Origin: Ruegeria sp. THAF33 | Lineage (GTDB): Bacteria > Pseudomonadota > Alphaproteobacteria > Rhodobacterales > Rhodobacteraceae | NCBI RefSeq assembly: GCF_009363615.1 | Contig: NZ_CP045384.1 | Location: forward strand, 3,160,501 to 3,224,500 | Length of the DNA stretch: 64,000 nt | Direction of reading: 5' to 3' | In this document: positions 45,001 through 52,730 of the stretch, piece after piece | Layout of the letters: each line of letters opens with the position of its first letter | How positions within the stretch are numbered: position 1 is the stretch's first letter | Program-made: the position numbers and the translations under genes | Notes under the pieces: generated by a model | Databases searched by the model: none | What the model was told of the DNA's origin: nothing | What the model saw: the letters and a program-made list of their open reading frames with translations, nothing else

Positions 45001-45984
45001 ATGAAGACAATTCTTGTCACCGGTGGTGCCGGGTATATCGGCTCACATGCCTGCAAGGCGCTTGCGCAGGCAGGTTACCTTCCTGTGACCTACGACAACC
45101 TGATCACGGGTTGGCAGGATGCGGTGCAATTTGGCCCTTTTGAACAGGGCGACCTTTTGGATCGGGACCGCCTGGATGAGGTGTTCGCGAAACACAAACC
45201 AGATGCAGTGATGCATTTCGCGGCGCTCAGCCAGGTTGGCGATGCTATGCGTCAGCCCGGCGTGTATTGGTCGAACAATGTCACGGGTTCACTGAATCTG
45301 ATTGAAGCAGCCGTTGCGGCCGGCTGTCTGGATTTCGTCTTTTCGTCCACATGTGCCACATATGGCGAGCACGACAATGTGGTTCTTGATGAATCCACGG
45401 CGCAGTATCCCCTGAACGCCTACGGGGCATCAAAACGCGCGATCGAAGATATCCTCAAGGATTTCGAGGCGGCTCATGGGCTGCGCCATGTCATTTTCCG
45501 GTATTTCAACGTTGCAGGTGCAGACCCCGAAGGCGAAGTGGGCGAGTTTCACCGCCCCGAAACCCATCTGATCCCGCTGATGTTGGACGCGATTGACGGC
45601 AAGCGGGACGGTCTGACCGTCTTTGGCACGGATTATGATACGCCCGACGGCACCTGTATCCGCGATTATGTACATGTTTGCGATCTGGTAGATGCGCATA
45701 TTCTGGGGCTGGGCTGGCTGGAACAGGGCAAAGGCAGCCGTGTCTTCAATCTAGGCACCGGGTCCGGGTTTTCCGTTCTTGAGGTGATCGAGCAATCCAG
45801 GTCCGTCACCAACCGTCCCGTTCCGTATACAGTGGGCCCTCGTCGGGCAGGAGATTGCACCAAGCTGGTATCTGGTTCTGTGCGGGCTGAAAATGAACTG
45901 GGCTGGAAGCCCAAAAGATCCACGTTAGAGACGATGATCGCAGATGCCTGGCGCTGGCACCAGAACGGCCACTACGAAAAATGA
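45001..45984 (+). CDS. galE: UDP-glucose 4-epimerase
   Basis: Interconverts UDP-glucose and UDP-galactose (possibly also N-acetyl forms). 327 residues of extended SDR fold: NAD-binding 'LVTGGAGYIGSHACKALAQAG', catalytic 'SSTCATYGE' and the Tyr-x3-Lys in 'YGASKRAIED'; the C-terminal 'GLGWLEQGKGSRVFNLGTGSG' is GalE-like. It lies 70 bases after the cytidylyltransferase gene and eight bases before the first GT gene, supplying a galactose-type donor. Confidence 0.93.
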   Translation: MKTILVTGGAGYIGSHACKALAQAGYLPVTYDNLITGWQDAVQFGPFEQGDLLDRDRLDEVFAKHKPDAVMHFAALSQVGDAMRQPGVYWSNNVTGSLNLIEAAVAAGCLDFVFSSTCATYGEHDNVVLDESTAQYPLNAYGASKRAIEDILKDFEAAHGLRHVIFRYFNVAGADPEGEVGEFHRPETHLIPLMLDAIDGKRDGLTVFGTDYDTPDGTCIRDYVHVCDLVDAHILGLGWLEQGKGSRVFNLGTGSGFSVLEVIEQSRSVTNRPVPYTVGPRRAGDCTKLVSGSVRAENELGWKPKRSTLETMIADAWRWHQNGHYEK

Positions 45985-45991
45985 GGACCCG

Positions 45992-47035
45992 GTGACATCC
46001 AGCACTGCTTTGACACTTCCCCGGATCGGATGGGCACGGAAGTACAGGTTGCGCTGGAAACGTCGGCGGCTGCTCTGGAGGTCGCTGCGAAGTCGACATC
46101 AGTTGACCTGCCAGAAGGATCGGACACCCCAAATCCAGCGGGGTGACATATTGGCCTTTGTCACCTTGCGCAATGAAATCATCCGCCTGCCCTGGTTCTT
46201 TCGTCACTATCGCGCCTTGGGCGTCGATCATTTTCTGATCGTCGACAACGGCAGCGACGATGGATCATCCGAGTATCTGCAAGATCAACCGGATGTCTCG
46301 GTGTGGAGAACCCATTCCAGCTATCGTGGATCGCGGTTTGGACTGGACTGGTTGACCTGGTTGCAGATGCGCTATGGCCACCGCCACTGGTGTCTGATGG
46401 TGGATGCGGATGAACTGCTGGTCTATGCCCACTGCGACACCCGGTCCCTGCATGACCTGACAACCTGGCTGGACCGGCACGGGAAGATCGGGTTCGGGAC
46501 GCTGATGCTGGACCTCTATCCCAAGGGCCCCTTGGGTGATGCGGCTTATGACCCGGACACCGACCCCACAAATCTGCTGTGCTGGTTCGATGCAGGACCG
46601 TATCGCGCGCAGCGGCAAAGCCCGATGGGCAATCTGTGGGTGCAGGGTGGCGCGCGGGAACGGATGTTCTTTACGCAAACGCGGCAAAGATCGCCCACAC
46701 TGAACAAGATCCCGCTGATGCGCTGGTCGCGGCGCTATGCCTACGTGAACTCATGCCATTCCGCACTGCCGCGCCGTCTGAACGAAACCTATGATGGACC
46801 GGGCGGCGATACCCCGTCGGGCGTGTTGCTGCACACGAAGTTCCTGCCGGACGTTATCGAGAAATCCAACACCGAAAAGCAGCGACGCCAACATTTTCAT
46901 GATCCGGACCAATTCGGGCCATACTACGATGGGATAATCAACCAGCCGGACATGTGGACCCCACAGTCGGTGCGCTACACCGGGTGGAGCCAGCTTGAAC
47001 AGTTGGGTCTGATGAACGGCGGAGGCTGGGATTGA
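45992..47035 (+). CDS. Glycosyltransferase (Glyco_tranf_2_4 type), paralog A
   Basis: A GT-A glycosyltransferase of about 347 residues. After a basic N-terminal segment (10-40, many Arg), the domain begins 'FVTLRNEIIRLPWFFRHYR' and has 'HFLIVDNGSDDGS' and the metal-binding DxD 'CLMVDADELLVY'. 'NKIPLMRWSRRYAYVNSCHS' near residue 250 is shared with paralog B. GTG 45992 after GAGG is preferred; the frame is open to 45944 inside galE. It probably adds a sugar to the glycan assembled by this cluster. Confidence 0.85.
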   Translation: MTSSTALTLPRIGWARKYRLRWKRRRLLWRSLRSRHQLTCQKDRTPQIQRGDILAFVTLRNEIIRLPWFFRHYRALGVDHFLIVDNGSDDGSSEYLQDQPDVSVWRTHSSYRGSRFGLDWLTWLQMRYGHRHWCLMVDADELLVYAHCDTRSLHDLTTWLDRHGKIGFGTLMLDLYPKGPLGDAAYDPDTDPTNLLCWFDAGPYRAQRQSPMGNLWVQGGARERMFFTQTRQRSPTLNKIPLMRWSRRYAYVNSCHSALPRRLNETYDGPGGDTPSGVLLHTKFLPDVIEKSNTEKQRRQHFHDPDQFGPYYDGIINQPDMWTPQSVRYTGWSQLEQLGLMNGGGWD

Positions 47036-47195
47036 AAACGAAAACAAGGGCATCAACCGCACGTTTACAGTTTGCGGGTTTTAAAGACGTTGCTTCAGAA
47101 GATGCAAAGATGGCATAAACCGGTAATGCCATGTCGTGCCAACGGTCACGGCTGGTTCGGGGAAAGCTCGCGTTTTAAAAAGGTTGGGCAGTCAC

Positions 47196-48206
47196 GTGAG
47201 CCTGTTTGAATCCTACAAAATGAGATTGCGGCGCAAGCGCCGTATTCTGCGCTGCCTCAGACGACGCCGCGAGCTCAAGCCAGTCAGCAACAACACACAG
47301 GCTATACGGCGTGATGATATCCTGCTGATGAGCGTTGTGCGGAACGAGAAAATTCGCCTGCCCTTCTTTCTTGAATATTATCGCAAACTGGGCATCAACC
47401 ATTTTCTGTTTGTCGACAACAACAGCGATGATGGCAGTTTTGAATTTTTGAAAGAACAGGCTGACGTTTCGGTCTGGCGGACGACGACCAGCTACAAACG
47501 GGCAAGCTATGGCCTGGACTGGTCGAACTATCTGTTGCGCAAATACGCGCACGATCACTGGGTGCTGAGCGTCGATCCGGACGAATTCTTCATCTATCCG
47601 TTCTGCGACACCCGTCCAATCCGAGCCTTGACGGATTGGCTGGATGGCAGTGCCGTGCGCAGTTTTGGCACGATGCTGATCGACATGTACCCCGAAGGTC
47701 CGGTGGACGCCGACCCCTATGCCGAAGGTCAGAACCCGTTCGAAATCGCGCGCTGGTTCGATCCCGGGAATTACATGATCACCAAGAACCCCGAGTACAA
47801 GAACCTTTGGATTCAAGGGGGCCCACGGGCGCGCGTGTTCTTTCAGGACAACCCCTCCAAAGCACCGGCGCTGAACAAGATTCCGCTGGTAAAATGGAAC
47901 CGGCGCTATGTTTATGTCAGCTCGACCCATTCGCTTTTGCCACGCGGGCTCAACCAGGTTTACGACGAATGGGGCGGCGAAAAAGCCAGCGGGTCACTGC
48001 TTCATGCCAAGTTGATCAATACTCTTGGGGAAAAAGCCCGCGAGGAATTGCTGCGTGGCCAGCATTACCGGGGCTCGGGCGAATACAAGGCCTATGCCAC
48101 TCAGCTTGAGGACAAGCCTGTTTTCTGGTGCGAGTGGTCCGAGGCCTATATCAACTGGCGACAGCTTGAGATCCTGGGCCTCATGTCGAAAGGAAACTGG
48201 GCATGA
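47196..48206 (+). CDS. Glycosyltransferase (Glyco_tranf_2_4 type), paralog B
   Basis: A close paralog of the preceding gene, about 336 residues: 'LMSVVRNEKIRLPFFLEYYR', 'HFLFVDNNSDDGS', DxD in 'VLSVDPDEFFIYPF' and 'NKIPLVKWNRRYVYVSSTHS'. The N-terminus 'YKMRLRRKRRILRCLRRRR' is again strongly basic. The start is uncertain: GTG 47196 gives an N-terminus like paralog A; GTG 47136 and TTG 47184 are also in frame. The 160 bases before it look AT-rich and carry no gene. It overlaps the GT14-type gene by four bases (ATGA). Confidence 0.83.
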   Translation: MSLFESYKMRLRRKRRILRCLRRRRELKPVSNNTQAIRRDDILLMSVVRNEKIRLPFFLEYYRKLGINHFLFVDNNSDDGSFEFLKEQADVSVWRTTTSYKRASYGLDWSNYLLRKYAHDHWVLSVDPDEFFIYPFCDTRPIRALTDWLDGSAVRSFGTMLIDMYPEGPVDADPYAEGQNPFEIARWFDPGNYMITKNPEYKNLWIQGGPRARVFFQDNPSKAPALNKIPLVKWNRRYVYVSSTHSLLPRGLNQVYDEWGGEKASGSLLHAKLINTLGEKAREELLRGQHYRGSGEYKAYATQLEDKPVFWCEWSEAYINWRQLEILGLMSKGNWA

Positions 48207-49903
48207 GCGGTCTAGGTATTGTCATGTTGGTTCATACCTCACTGGACCGCGCCGAGCAGGTCGCGCGACACTGGACAGCAGCGGGATGCCCGGTGGTCAT
48301 CCATGTGGATCGCAAGGTGCCAGACACTGTTTATTCCCGGTTTGTTGCGTCCTGTTCGAACAATCCATTGATCGTGTTTTCTGACCGACATCGGTGCGAT
48401 TGGGGTGGCTGGGGTATCGTTGCCGCCTCGCAAAGCGCGTCCGAGTTGATGCTGGAGCGTTTCCCCGAAGTTCGGCATGTATTTCTTGCCTCGGGGGCCT
48501 GCCTGCCATTGCGACCGGTTCAGGAACTGATCGATTACCTGTCTGACCGGCCGCGTGTCGATTTCATCGAAAGCGCGACGACATCCGATGTCAGCTGGAC
48601 CATCGGCGGGCTGGATCATGAACGGTTCACCTTGCGGTTTCCGTTTTCGTGGCGCAAGCATCGCAAACTATTCGACACATATGTAAAACTTCAGCGTCTG
48701 ATAGGGTTTCGCAGGAAAATCCCCGACGGCCTGGTTCCGCATATGGGAAGCCAGTGGTGGTGCCTGACCCGCCAAACGCTGTCGGCAATCCTTCAAGACC
48801 CCAGGCGCAAGCTGTATGACAAGTATTTCCGTCATGTCTGGATTCCGGATGAAAGCTATTTCCAGACGCTTGCGCGGTTGTATTCCACGCATATTGAAAG
48901 CAGGTCCCTGACCCTATCCAAATTCGATTACCAGGGCCGCCCGCACATCTTTTATGACGATCATCTGCAATTGCTGCGTCGATCGGATTGTTTTGTCGCC
49001 CGAAAAATCTGGCCCCGCGCAGAGCGATTGTACCAGGCATTCCTGACAGATCAGGCCGGGGCGATGAAACCGGCGGAACCCAATCCGGGCAAGATCGATC
49101 GCGTATTTTCCAAAGCGGTGGAACGGCGAACTCGTGGGCGCGACGGGCTGTATATGCAAAGCCGGTTTCCCCGCCATGGCAGTGAAAACGGTCTGACATC
49201 GTCACAATATTCCGTATTCCAAGGCTTTTCGGAATTGTTCGAGGATTTCGAACCTTGGTTGGCCGCAACCACCGGAGCCAGAGTCCACGGGCATCTATTC
49301 GGGCCGGAACGCGCCGAGTTTTCGCAAGGAGAAGCCATAACAAATGGCGCCCTCAGCGACAGTGCGGCGCTGCGGGACTATAACCCGACCGCCTTTTTGT
49401 CGAACCTGATCTGGAATACGCGGGGCGAGCGCCAGTGTTTCCAGTTCAGCCCGCGGGACACTCAGGAAATCAACTGGTTTTTGGCGCGGGACAAGAACGC
49501 TCAGATTTCGGTCATCACCGGCGCTTGGGCGATCCCATTGTTCCGATCCAATATGAACTTCTCGGAAATCCGGAGTGAAGCGGCGCGCCTGCAACAGATT
49601 GAAACCAAGCAGCTGGAGGTGCTGACATCGGTCTGGACCAAGGCGCGGATGCGCAGTTGGACGCTGGCCGACTTCATTGAATCTCCGATGGATGCCTTGC
49701 AGGGTATTCTAGAAGAAATCGGCATGCAGCAGACCAGCCATCTGACCGAAGTGCCAACCATGGTCGATCTGTCCGGATTCGGGAAGTTCCTGCAAAACCT
49801 CAAGAATCAGGGAATGCACCCATATCTGATGGGTGATTTCCCGGCGGACGATGTGTTCGGTCGCCAGGAAAAGCCATATCGAAAACCGTATCTGGTGCAG
49901 TGA
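48203..49903 (+). CDS. GT14/core-2-branching type glycosyltransferase with large C-terminal extension
   Basis: 566 residues. Residues 1-about 280 resemble the beta-1,6-N-acetylglucosaminyltransferase (Branch, GT14) family: 'IVMLVHTSLDRAEQVARHW', 'VVIHVDRKVPDTVY', 'HVFLASGACLPLRPVQEL' and 'HMGSQWWCLTRQTL' with 'WIPDESYFQTL'. Residues about 290-566 are a separate domain of unknown function ('GLYMQSRFPRHGSENG', 'VHGHLFGPERAEFSQGE', 'LSNLIWNTRGERQCFQFSP'), which I associate with DUF5927 from memory. The pairing suggests a transferase plus a second glycan-acting or sensing module. Confidence 0.82.
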   Translation: MSGLGIVMLVHTSLDRAEQVARHWTAAGCPVVIHVDRKVPDTVYSRFVASCSNNPLIVFSDRHRCDWGGWGIVAASQSASELMLERFPEVRHVFLASGACLPLRPVQELIDYLSDRPRVDFIESATTSDVSWTIGGLDHERFTLRFPFSWRKHRKLFDTYVKLQRLIGFRRKIPDGLVPHMGSQWWCLTRQTLSAILQDPRRKLYDKYFRHVWIPDESYFQTLARLYSTHIESRSLTLSKFDYQGRPHIFYDDHLQLLRRSDCFVARKIWPRAERLYQAFLTDQAGAMKPAEPNPGKIDRVFSKAVERRTRGRDGLYMQSRFPRHGSENGLTSSQYSVFQGFSELFEDFEPWLAATTGARVHGHLFGPERAEFSQGEAITNGALSDSAALRDYNPTAFLSNLIWNTRGERQCFQFSPRDTQEINWFLARDKNAQISVITGAWAIPLFRSNMNFSEIRSEAARLQQIETKQLEVLTSVWTKARMRSWTLADFIESPMDALQGILEEIGMQQTSHLTEVPTMVDLSGFGKFLQNLKNQGMHPYLMGDFPADDVFGRQEKPYRKPYLVQ

Positions 49904-49909
49904 TTGCCC

Positions 49910-51349
49910 ATGTCAGCCCAATTTGACTACTTCGTGATTCTGGCCGCCATGCGCACAGGTTCGAACCTGCTTGAGGCCAACCTGAACGCGCTGGACGGGG
50001 TCACCTGTCACGGAGAGGCGTTCAATCCGCATTTTGCGGGCAGCCTGAAATCCGATCATCTGCTTGGCCTTTCGCTGGAAGACCGGGATGCGGACCCCAT
50101 GCGAATGCTCAAGGCCATCAAATCAGCACCGGGTGACATCAATGGCTTCCGATATTTCGAAGACCATGACCCACGTATCCTGAAACCTATGCTGAACGAC
50201 CCGCGCTGTGCCAAGATCATTCTGACCCGCAACCCATTGGACAGTTACCTGTCGCTGAAAATAGCACAGAAAACGCAGCAGTGGCTGCTGAAGAATGTGA
50301 AACGCCGTGTCGACGCGCAGGTTGACTTCGACGCCGACGAGTTTTCGGATTACCTGAACCAGCTGCAAGACCATCGGCTTATGGTGCAACGGCACCTGCA
50401 AAAGACAGGCCAAACCGGGTTCTTCATTCACTATGACGACCTGACCGAGCTGGAGGTCATAAACGGGCTGGCTGTATGGCTGGGGGTTGAGGGTCGGCTG
50501 ACCCGACTGGATGATACCCTGAAACCGCAAAACCCGGCGCCGGCATTGTCGAAGGTCACCAATCCTGATGAAATGAAACAAGCCCTGTGCGATCAGGATC
50601 GGTTCGGATTGCATCGGTCAACAAGCTTTGAGCCGCAGCGCGGCGCGGCTGTACCGCTTTATGTTGCCGCTGCAAGGTCTCCTTTGATGTATTTGCCCAT
50701 TCGGGGCGGAATAGAGCCTGTTATCGTGCAATGGCTCGCTGATCTGGACGGATGTCAGACCGACAAGCTGATCACGGATCGAAACCGCAAACAGGTCCGC
50801 TCATGGAAACAGGGCCATCCCGGACATCGGCAATTCACTGTTCTGCGTCACCCTCTGGCCCGGGCACATACGGCATTTTGCAGTCATATTCTGAATACGG
50901 GGCCGGGCAGCTATAAGATGGTGCGGAATTACCTTCGCAACCGGCTTAAGCTGCCGATCCCGGGGCAAGTGCGGGACAACAATTATTCTGTCGAACAACA
51001 CCGCGAAGCTTTTTCGGGCTTTCTGGACTTTCTACGCCTCAACCTCAACGGGCAGACACCGGTCCGTGTGGACGGCACGTGGTGCAGCCAGTCCAGGACG
51101 TTGGAGGGAATCGCATCCTTCACTATGCCCGATCTGATTCTGAGAGAAGAGGATCTGGTGACGGCCTTGCCGGATCTGGCGCGTAGTATGGGGCATTCAA
51201 ACCCGCCTCAGCCTGGCTCCTGTGCACCGGATGAACCATACGCTTTGCACCTGATCTACGACAAAAACCTCGAAGCGCTGGCGGTTGAAGCCTATCAGCG
51301 CGACTATGAAGCATTCGGATTCAGTGACTGGGCGCCAGGATCGGCCTAA
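49910..51349 (+). CDS. Two-domain sulfotransferase-like protein
   Basis: 479 residues. The N-terminal half (1-235) has PAPS-binding sulfotransferase motifs: 5'-phosphosulfate loop 'VILAAMRTGSNLLEANL' (9-25) and 3'-phosphate motif 'KIILTRNPLDSYLSLK' (102-117), like Stf0/NodH types. The C-terminal half (240-479) looks like a second such fold: 'LMYLPIRGG' (259-267) and 'FTVLRHPLARAHTAFCSHI' (309-327), but its loop lacks the basic Ser/Thr P-loop pattern. The first domain probably sulfates a glycan. It is the last gene of the cluster, six bases after the GT14-type gene, and overlaps the convergent transpeptidase gene by four bases. Confidence 0.82.
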   Translation: MSAQFDYFVILAAMRTGSNLLEANLNALDGVTCHGEAFNPHFAGSLKSDHLLGLSLEDRDADPMRMLKAIKSAPGDINGFRYFEDHDPRILKPMLNDPRCAKIILTRNPLDSYLSLKIAQKTQQWLLKNVKRRVDAQVDFDADEFSDYLNQLQDHRLMVQRHLQKTGQTGFFIHYDDLTELEVINGLAVWLGVEGRLTRLDDTLKPQNPAPALSKVTNPDEMKQALCDQDRFGLHRSTSFEPQRGAAVPLYVAAARSPLMYLPIRGGIEPVIVQWLADLDGCQTDKLITDRNRKQVRSWKQGHPGHRQFTVLRHPLARAHTAFCSHILNTGPGSYKMVRNYLRNRLKLPIPGQVRDNNYSVEQHREAFSGFLDFLRLNLNGQTPVRVDGTWCSQSRTLEGIASFTMPDLILREEDLVTALPDLARSMGHSNPPQPGSCAPDEPYALHLIYDKNLEALAVEAYQRDYEAFGFSDWAPGSA

Positions 51350-51864
51350 GGGCGCAGGGTTATCAGCGTACCTTTGTTGACCATCGCATAAATCTCTTCG
51401 ATTTCGTCATTCTTGACTGCGATGCATCCAGCTGTCCAATCCCGCTTCTTTTTTGCGCGTCTCCGCTCTGAGCGCAGATTGGGTTCACCGTGGATGAAGA
51501 TATCCCCACCCGGATCAACGCCCGCAGCCTTGGCTTTGGCGACATCCTGCGAGTTGGGATAAGAAATGCCCAGGGATAGGTGATACCGGCTTCTGGGGTT
51601 GCGACGGTCAATCAGATAGGTGCCCTCGGGCGTTCTGCCGTCACCGCGCTGGTTCTTTGTTCCATTCGGCGCAAACCCCAAATCGACGTCATATTCCCTG
51701 AGGATCTTTTCGTTGTGCAACAAGTAAAGTTTGCGCGTGCCCTTGTTGACCACCAAAGAGGTCACCTCGGGTCCGTCATAAGTCAGAAATCTTGGGCCGC
51801 TAGAGGCACAAGCCGAAAGGCTCAGCGTTGCCAGCGCGCCTAAACCGAATACTCGACGATCCAT
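51346..51864 (-). CDS. L,D-transpeptidase-fold lipoprotein
   Basis: A 172-residue YkuD-domain protein with a lipoprotein signal (lipobox 'LSAC', Cys19). The catalytic motif is 'DIFIHGEPN' with 'RDWTAGCIAVKNDEI' (His and Cys147). The fold crosslinks peptidoglycan stems (3-3) or attaches lipoproteins to the wall; it is short for the class and has no LysM. The 'VVNKGTRKLYLLHNEKILREY' opening is typical. It is 59 bases downstream of the sodium channel gene. Confidence 0.9.
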   Translation of the reverse strand: MDRRVFGLGALATLSLSACASSGPRFLTYDGPEVTSLVVNKGTRKLYLLHNEKILREYDVDLGFAPNGTKNQRGDGRTPEGTYLIDRRNPRSRYHLSLGISYPNSQDVAKAKAAGVDPGGDIFIHGEPNLRSERRRAKKKRDWTAGCIAVKNDEIEEIYAMVNKGTLITLRP

Positions 51865-51923
51865 GTTTCACTGCCTGCTCTGCTTTTTTTCGATCATTAT
51901 GCCAAAAAAGGGAAAAACTGAAA

Positions 51924-52709
51924 TCACTTTTTGATGTTCGACTGCTCGGCCAGTCGACGTTCGATGCTTTCCAGCCGTTCCAGAACCTCATCGCGATAGG
52001 CATCGGTTTTAACCTCATCCTCGGCATGATGGGCATCCTGCATCGAATTGACGATCAGACCCACCAACAGGTTCACCACCGCAAAGGTCGTGACCATGAT
52101 GAAGGGAACAAAGAAGACCCAGGCATAGGGATAGACCTCCATCACCGGGCGCACGATGCCCATCGACCAGCTTTCCAACGTCATGATCTGGAACAGCGTA
52201 TAAGCAGACAGGCCCAGATCGCCGAACCAATCCGGGAACGATGCCGAAAACAGCTTGGTCGAGATTACCGCACCGATATAGAACAGAATTGCCATCAGCA
52301 GAAACACGCTGGCCATGCCGGGAAGGGCCGAGATGAACCCTTCGACCACGCGACGCAGACGAGGCGCCACGGAAATCACGCGCAACACCCGCAGAATTCG
52401 CAGGGCGCGCAGCACCGACAGACCTCCGGCGCTGGGAACCAGGGCAATTCCAACGATCAGGAAATCGAATATGTTCCAGCCATTCGTGAAGAACCTGCGC
52501 CCGGTGGCAATCAGTTTCATGGAAATTTCAGCCACAAAGATCGCCAGGCAAAGCCTGTCCAGCGCCACGATCAAGGGGCCGGCCAGTTCCATCAGGGTCG
52601 GCGATGTCTCCATCCCCAAAAGAATGGCATTGAAAATGATCACGGCCGTTATGAACCGCCCGAAAACGGGCGCTTCGATAATATTCAGCAAACGCTGTTT
52701 GGACCCCAT
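51924..52709 (-). CDS. BacNav-type voltage-gated sodium channel
   Basis: A 261-residue six-helix ion channel subunit that would assemble as a homotetramer. S4 carries regularly spaced arginines at 101, 104, 107 and 110 with more at 117-120 ('LRALRILRVLRVISVAPRLRR'). The selectivity filter 'FQIMTLESWSMGIV' (TLESWSM, 177-183) is the bacterial Na+ type. The C-terminus (about 232-258) is a charged coiled coil that helps tetramerise. It closely resembles the NavSp-type channel known from Ruegeria (Silicibacter) pomeroyi, from memory. It lies 21 bases after the RNA methyltransferase gene on the same strand. Confidence 0.93.
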   Translation of the reverse strand: MGSKQRLLNIIEAPVFGRFITAVIIFNAILLGMETSPTLMELAGPLIVALDRLCLAIFVAEISMKLIATGRRFFTNGWNIFDFLIVGIALVPSAGGLSVLRALRILRVLRVISVAPRLRRVVEGFISALPGMASVFLLMAILFYIGAVISTKLFSASFPDWFGDLGLSAYTLFQIMTLESWSMGIVRPVMEVYPYAWVFFVPFIMVTTFAVVNLLVGLIVNSMQDAHHAEDEVKTDAYRDEVLERLESIERRLAEQSNIKK

Positions 52710-52730
52710 GTGTCAGTTTCCCCGGTAAGA

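Noticed and set aside
47036..47195. Possible small gene or tRNA in the gap between the two paralogous glycosyltransferases
   Set aside because: No cloverleaf, no terminal CCA-like end and no supported start codon; only the 5' extension of paralog B fits, and that is uncertain.
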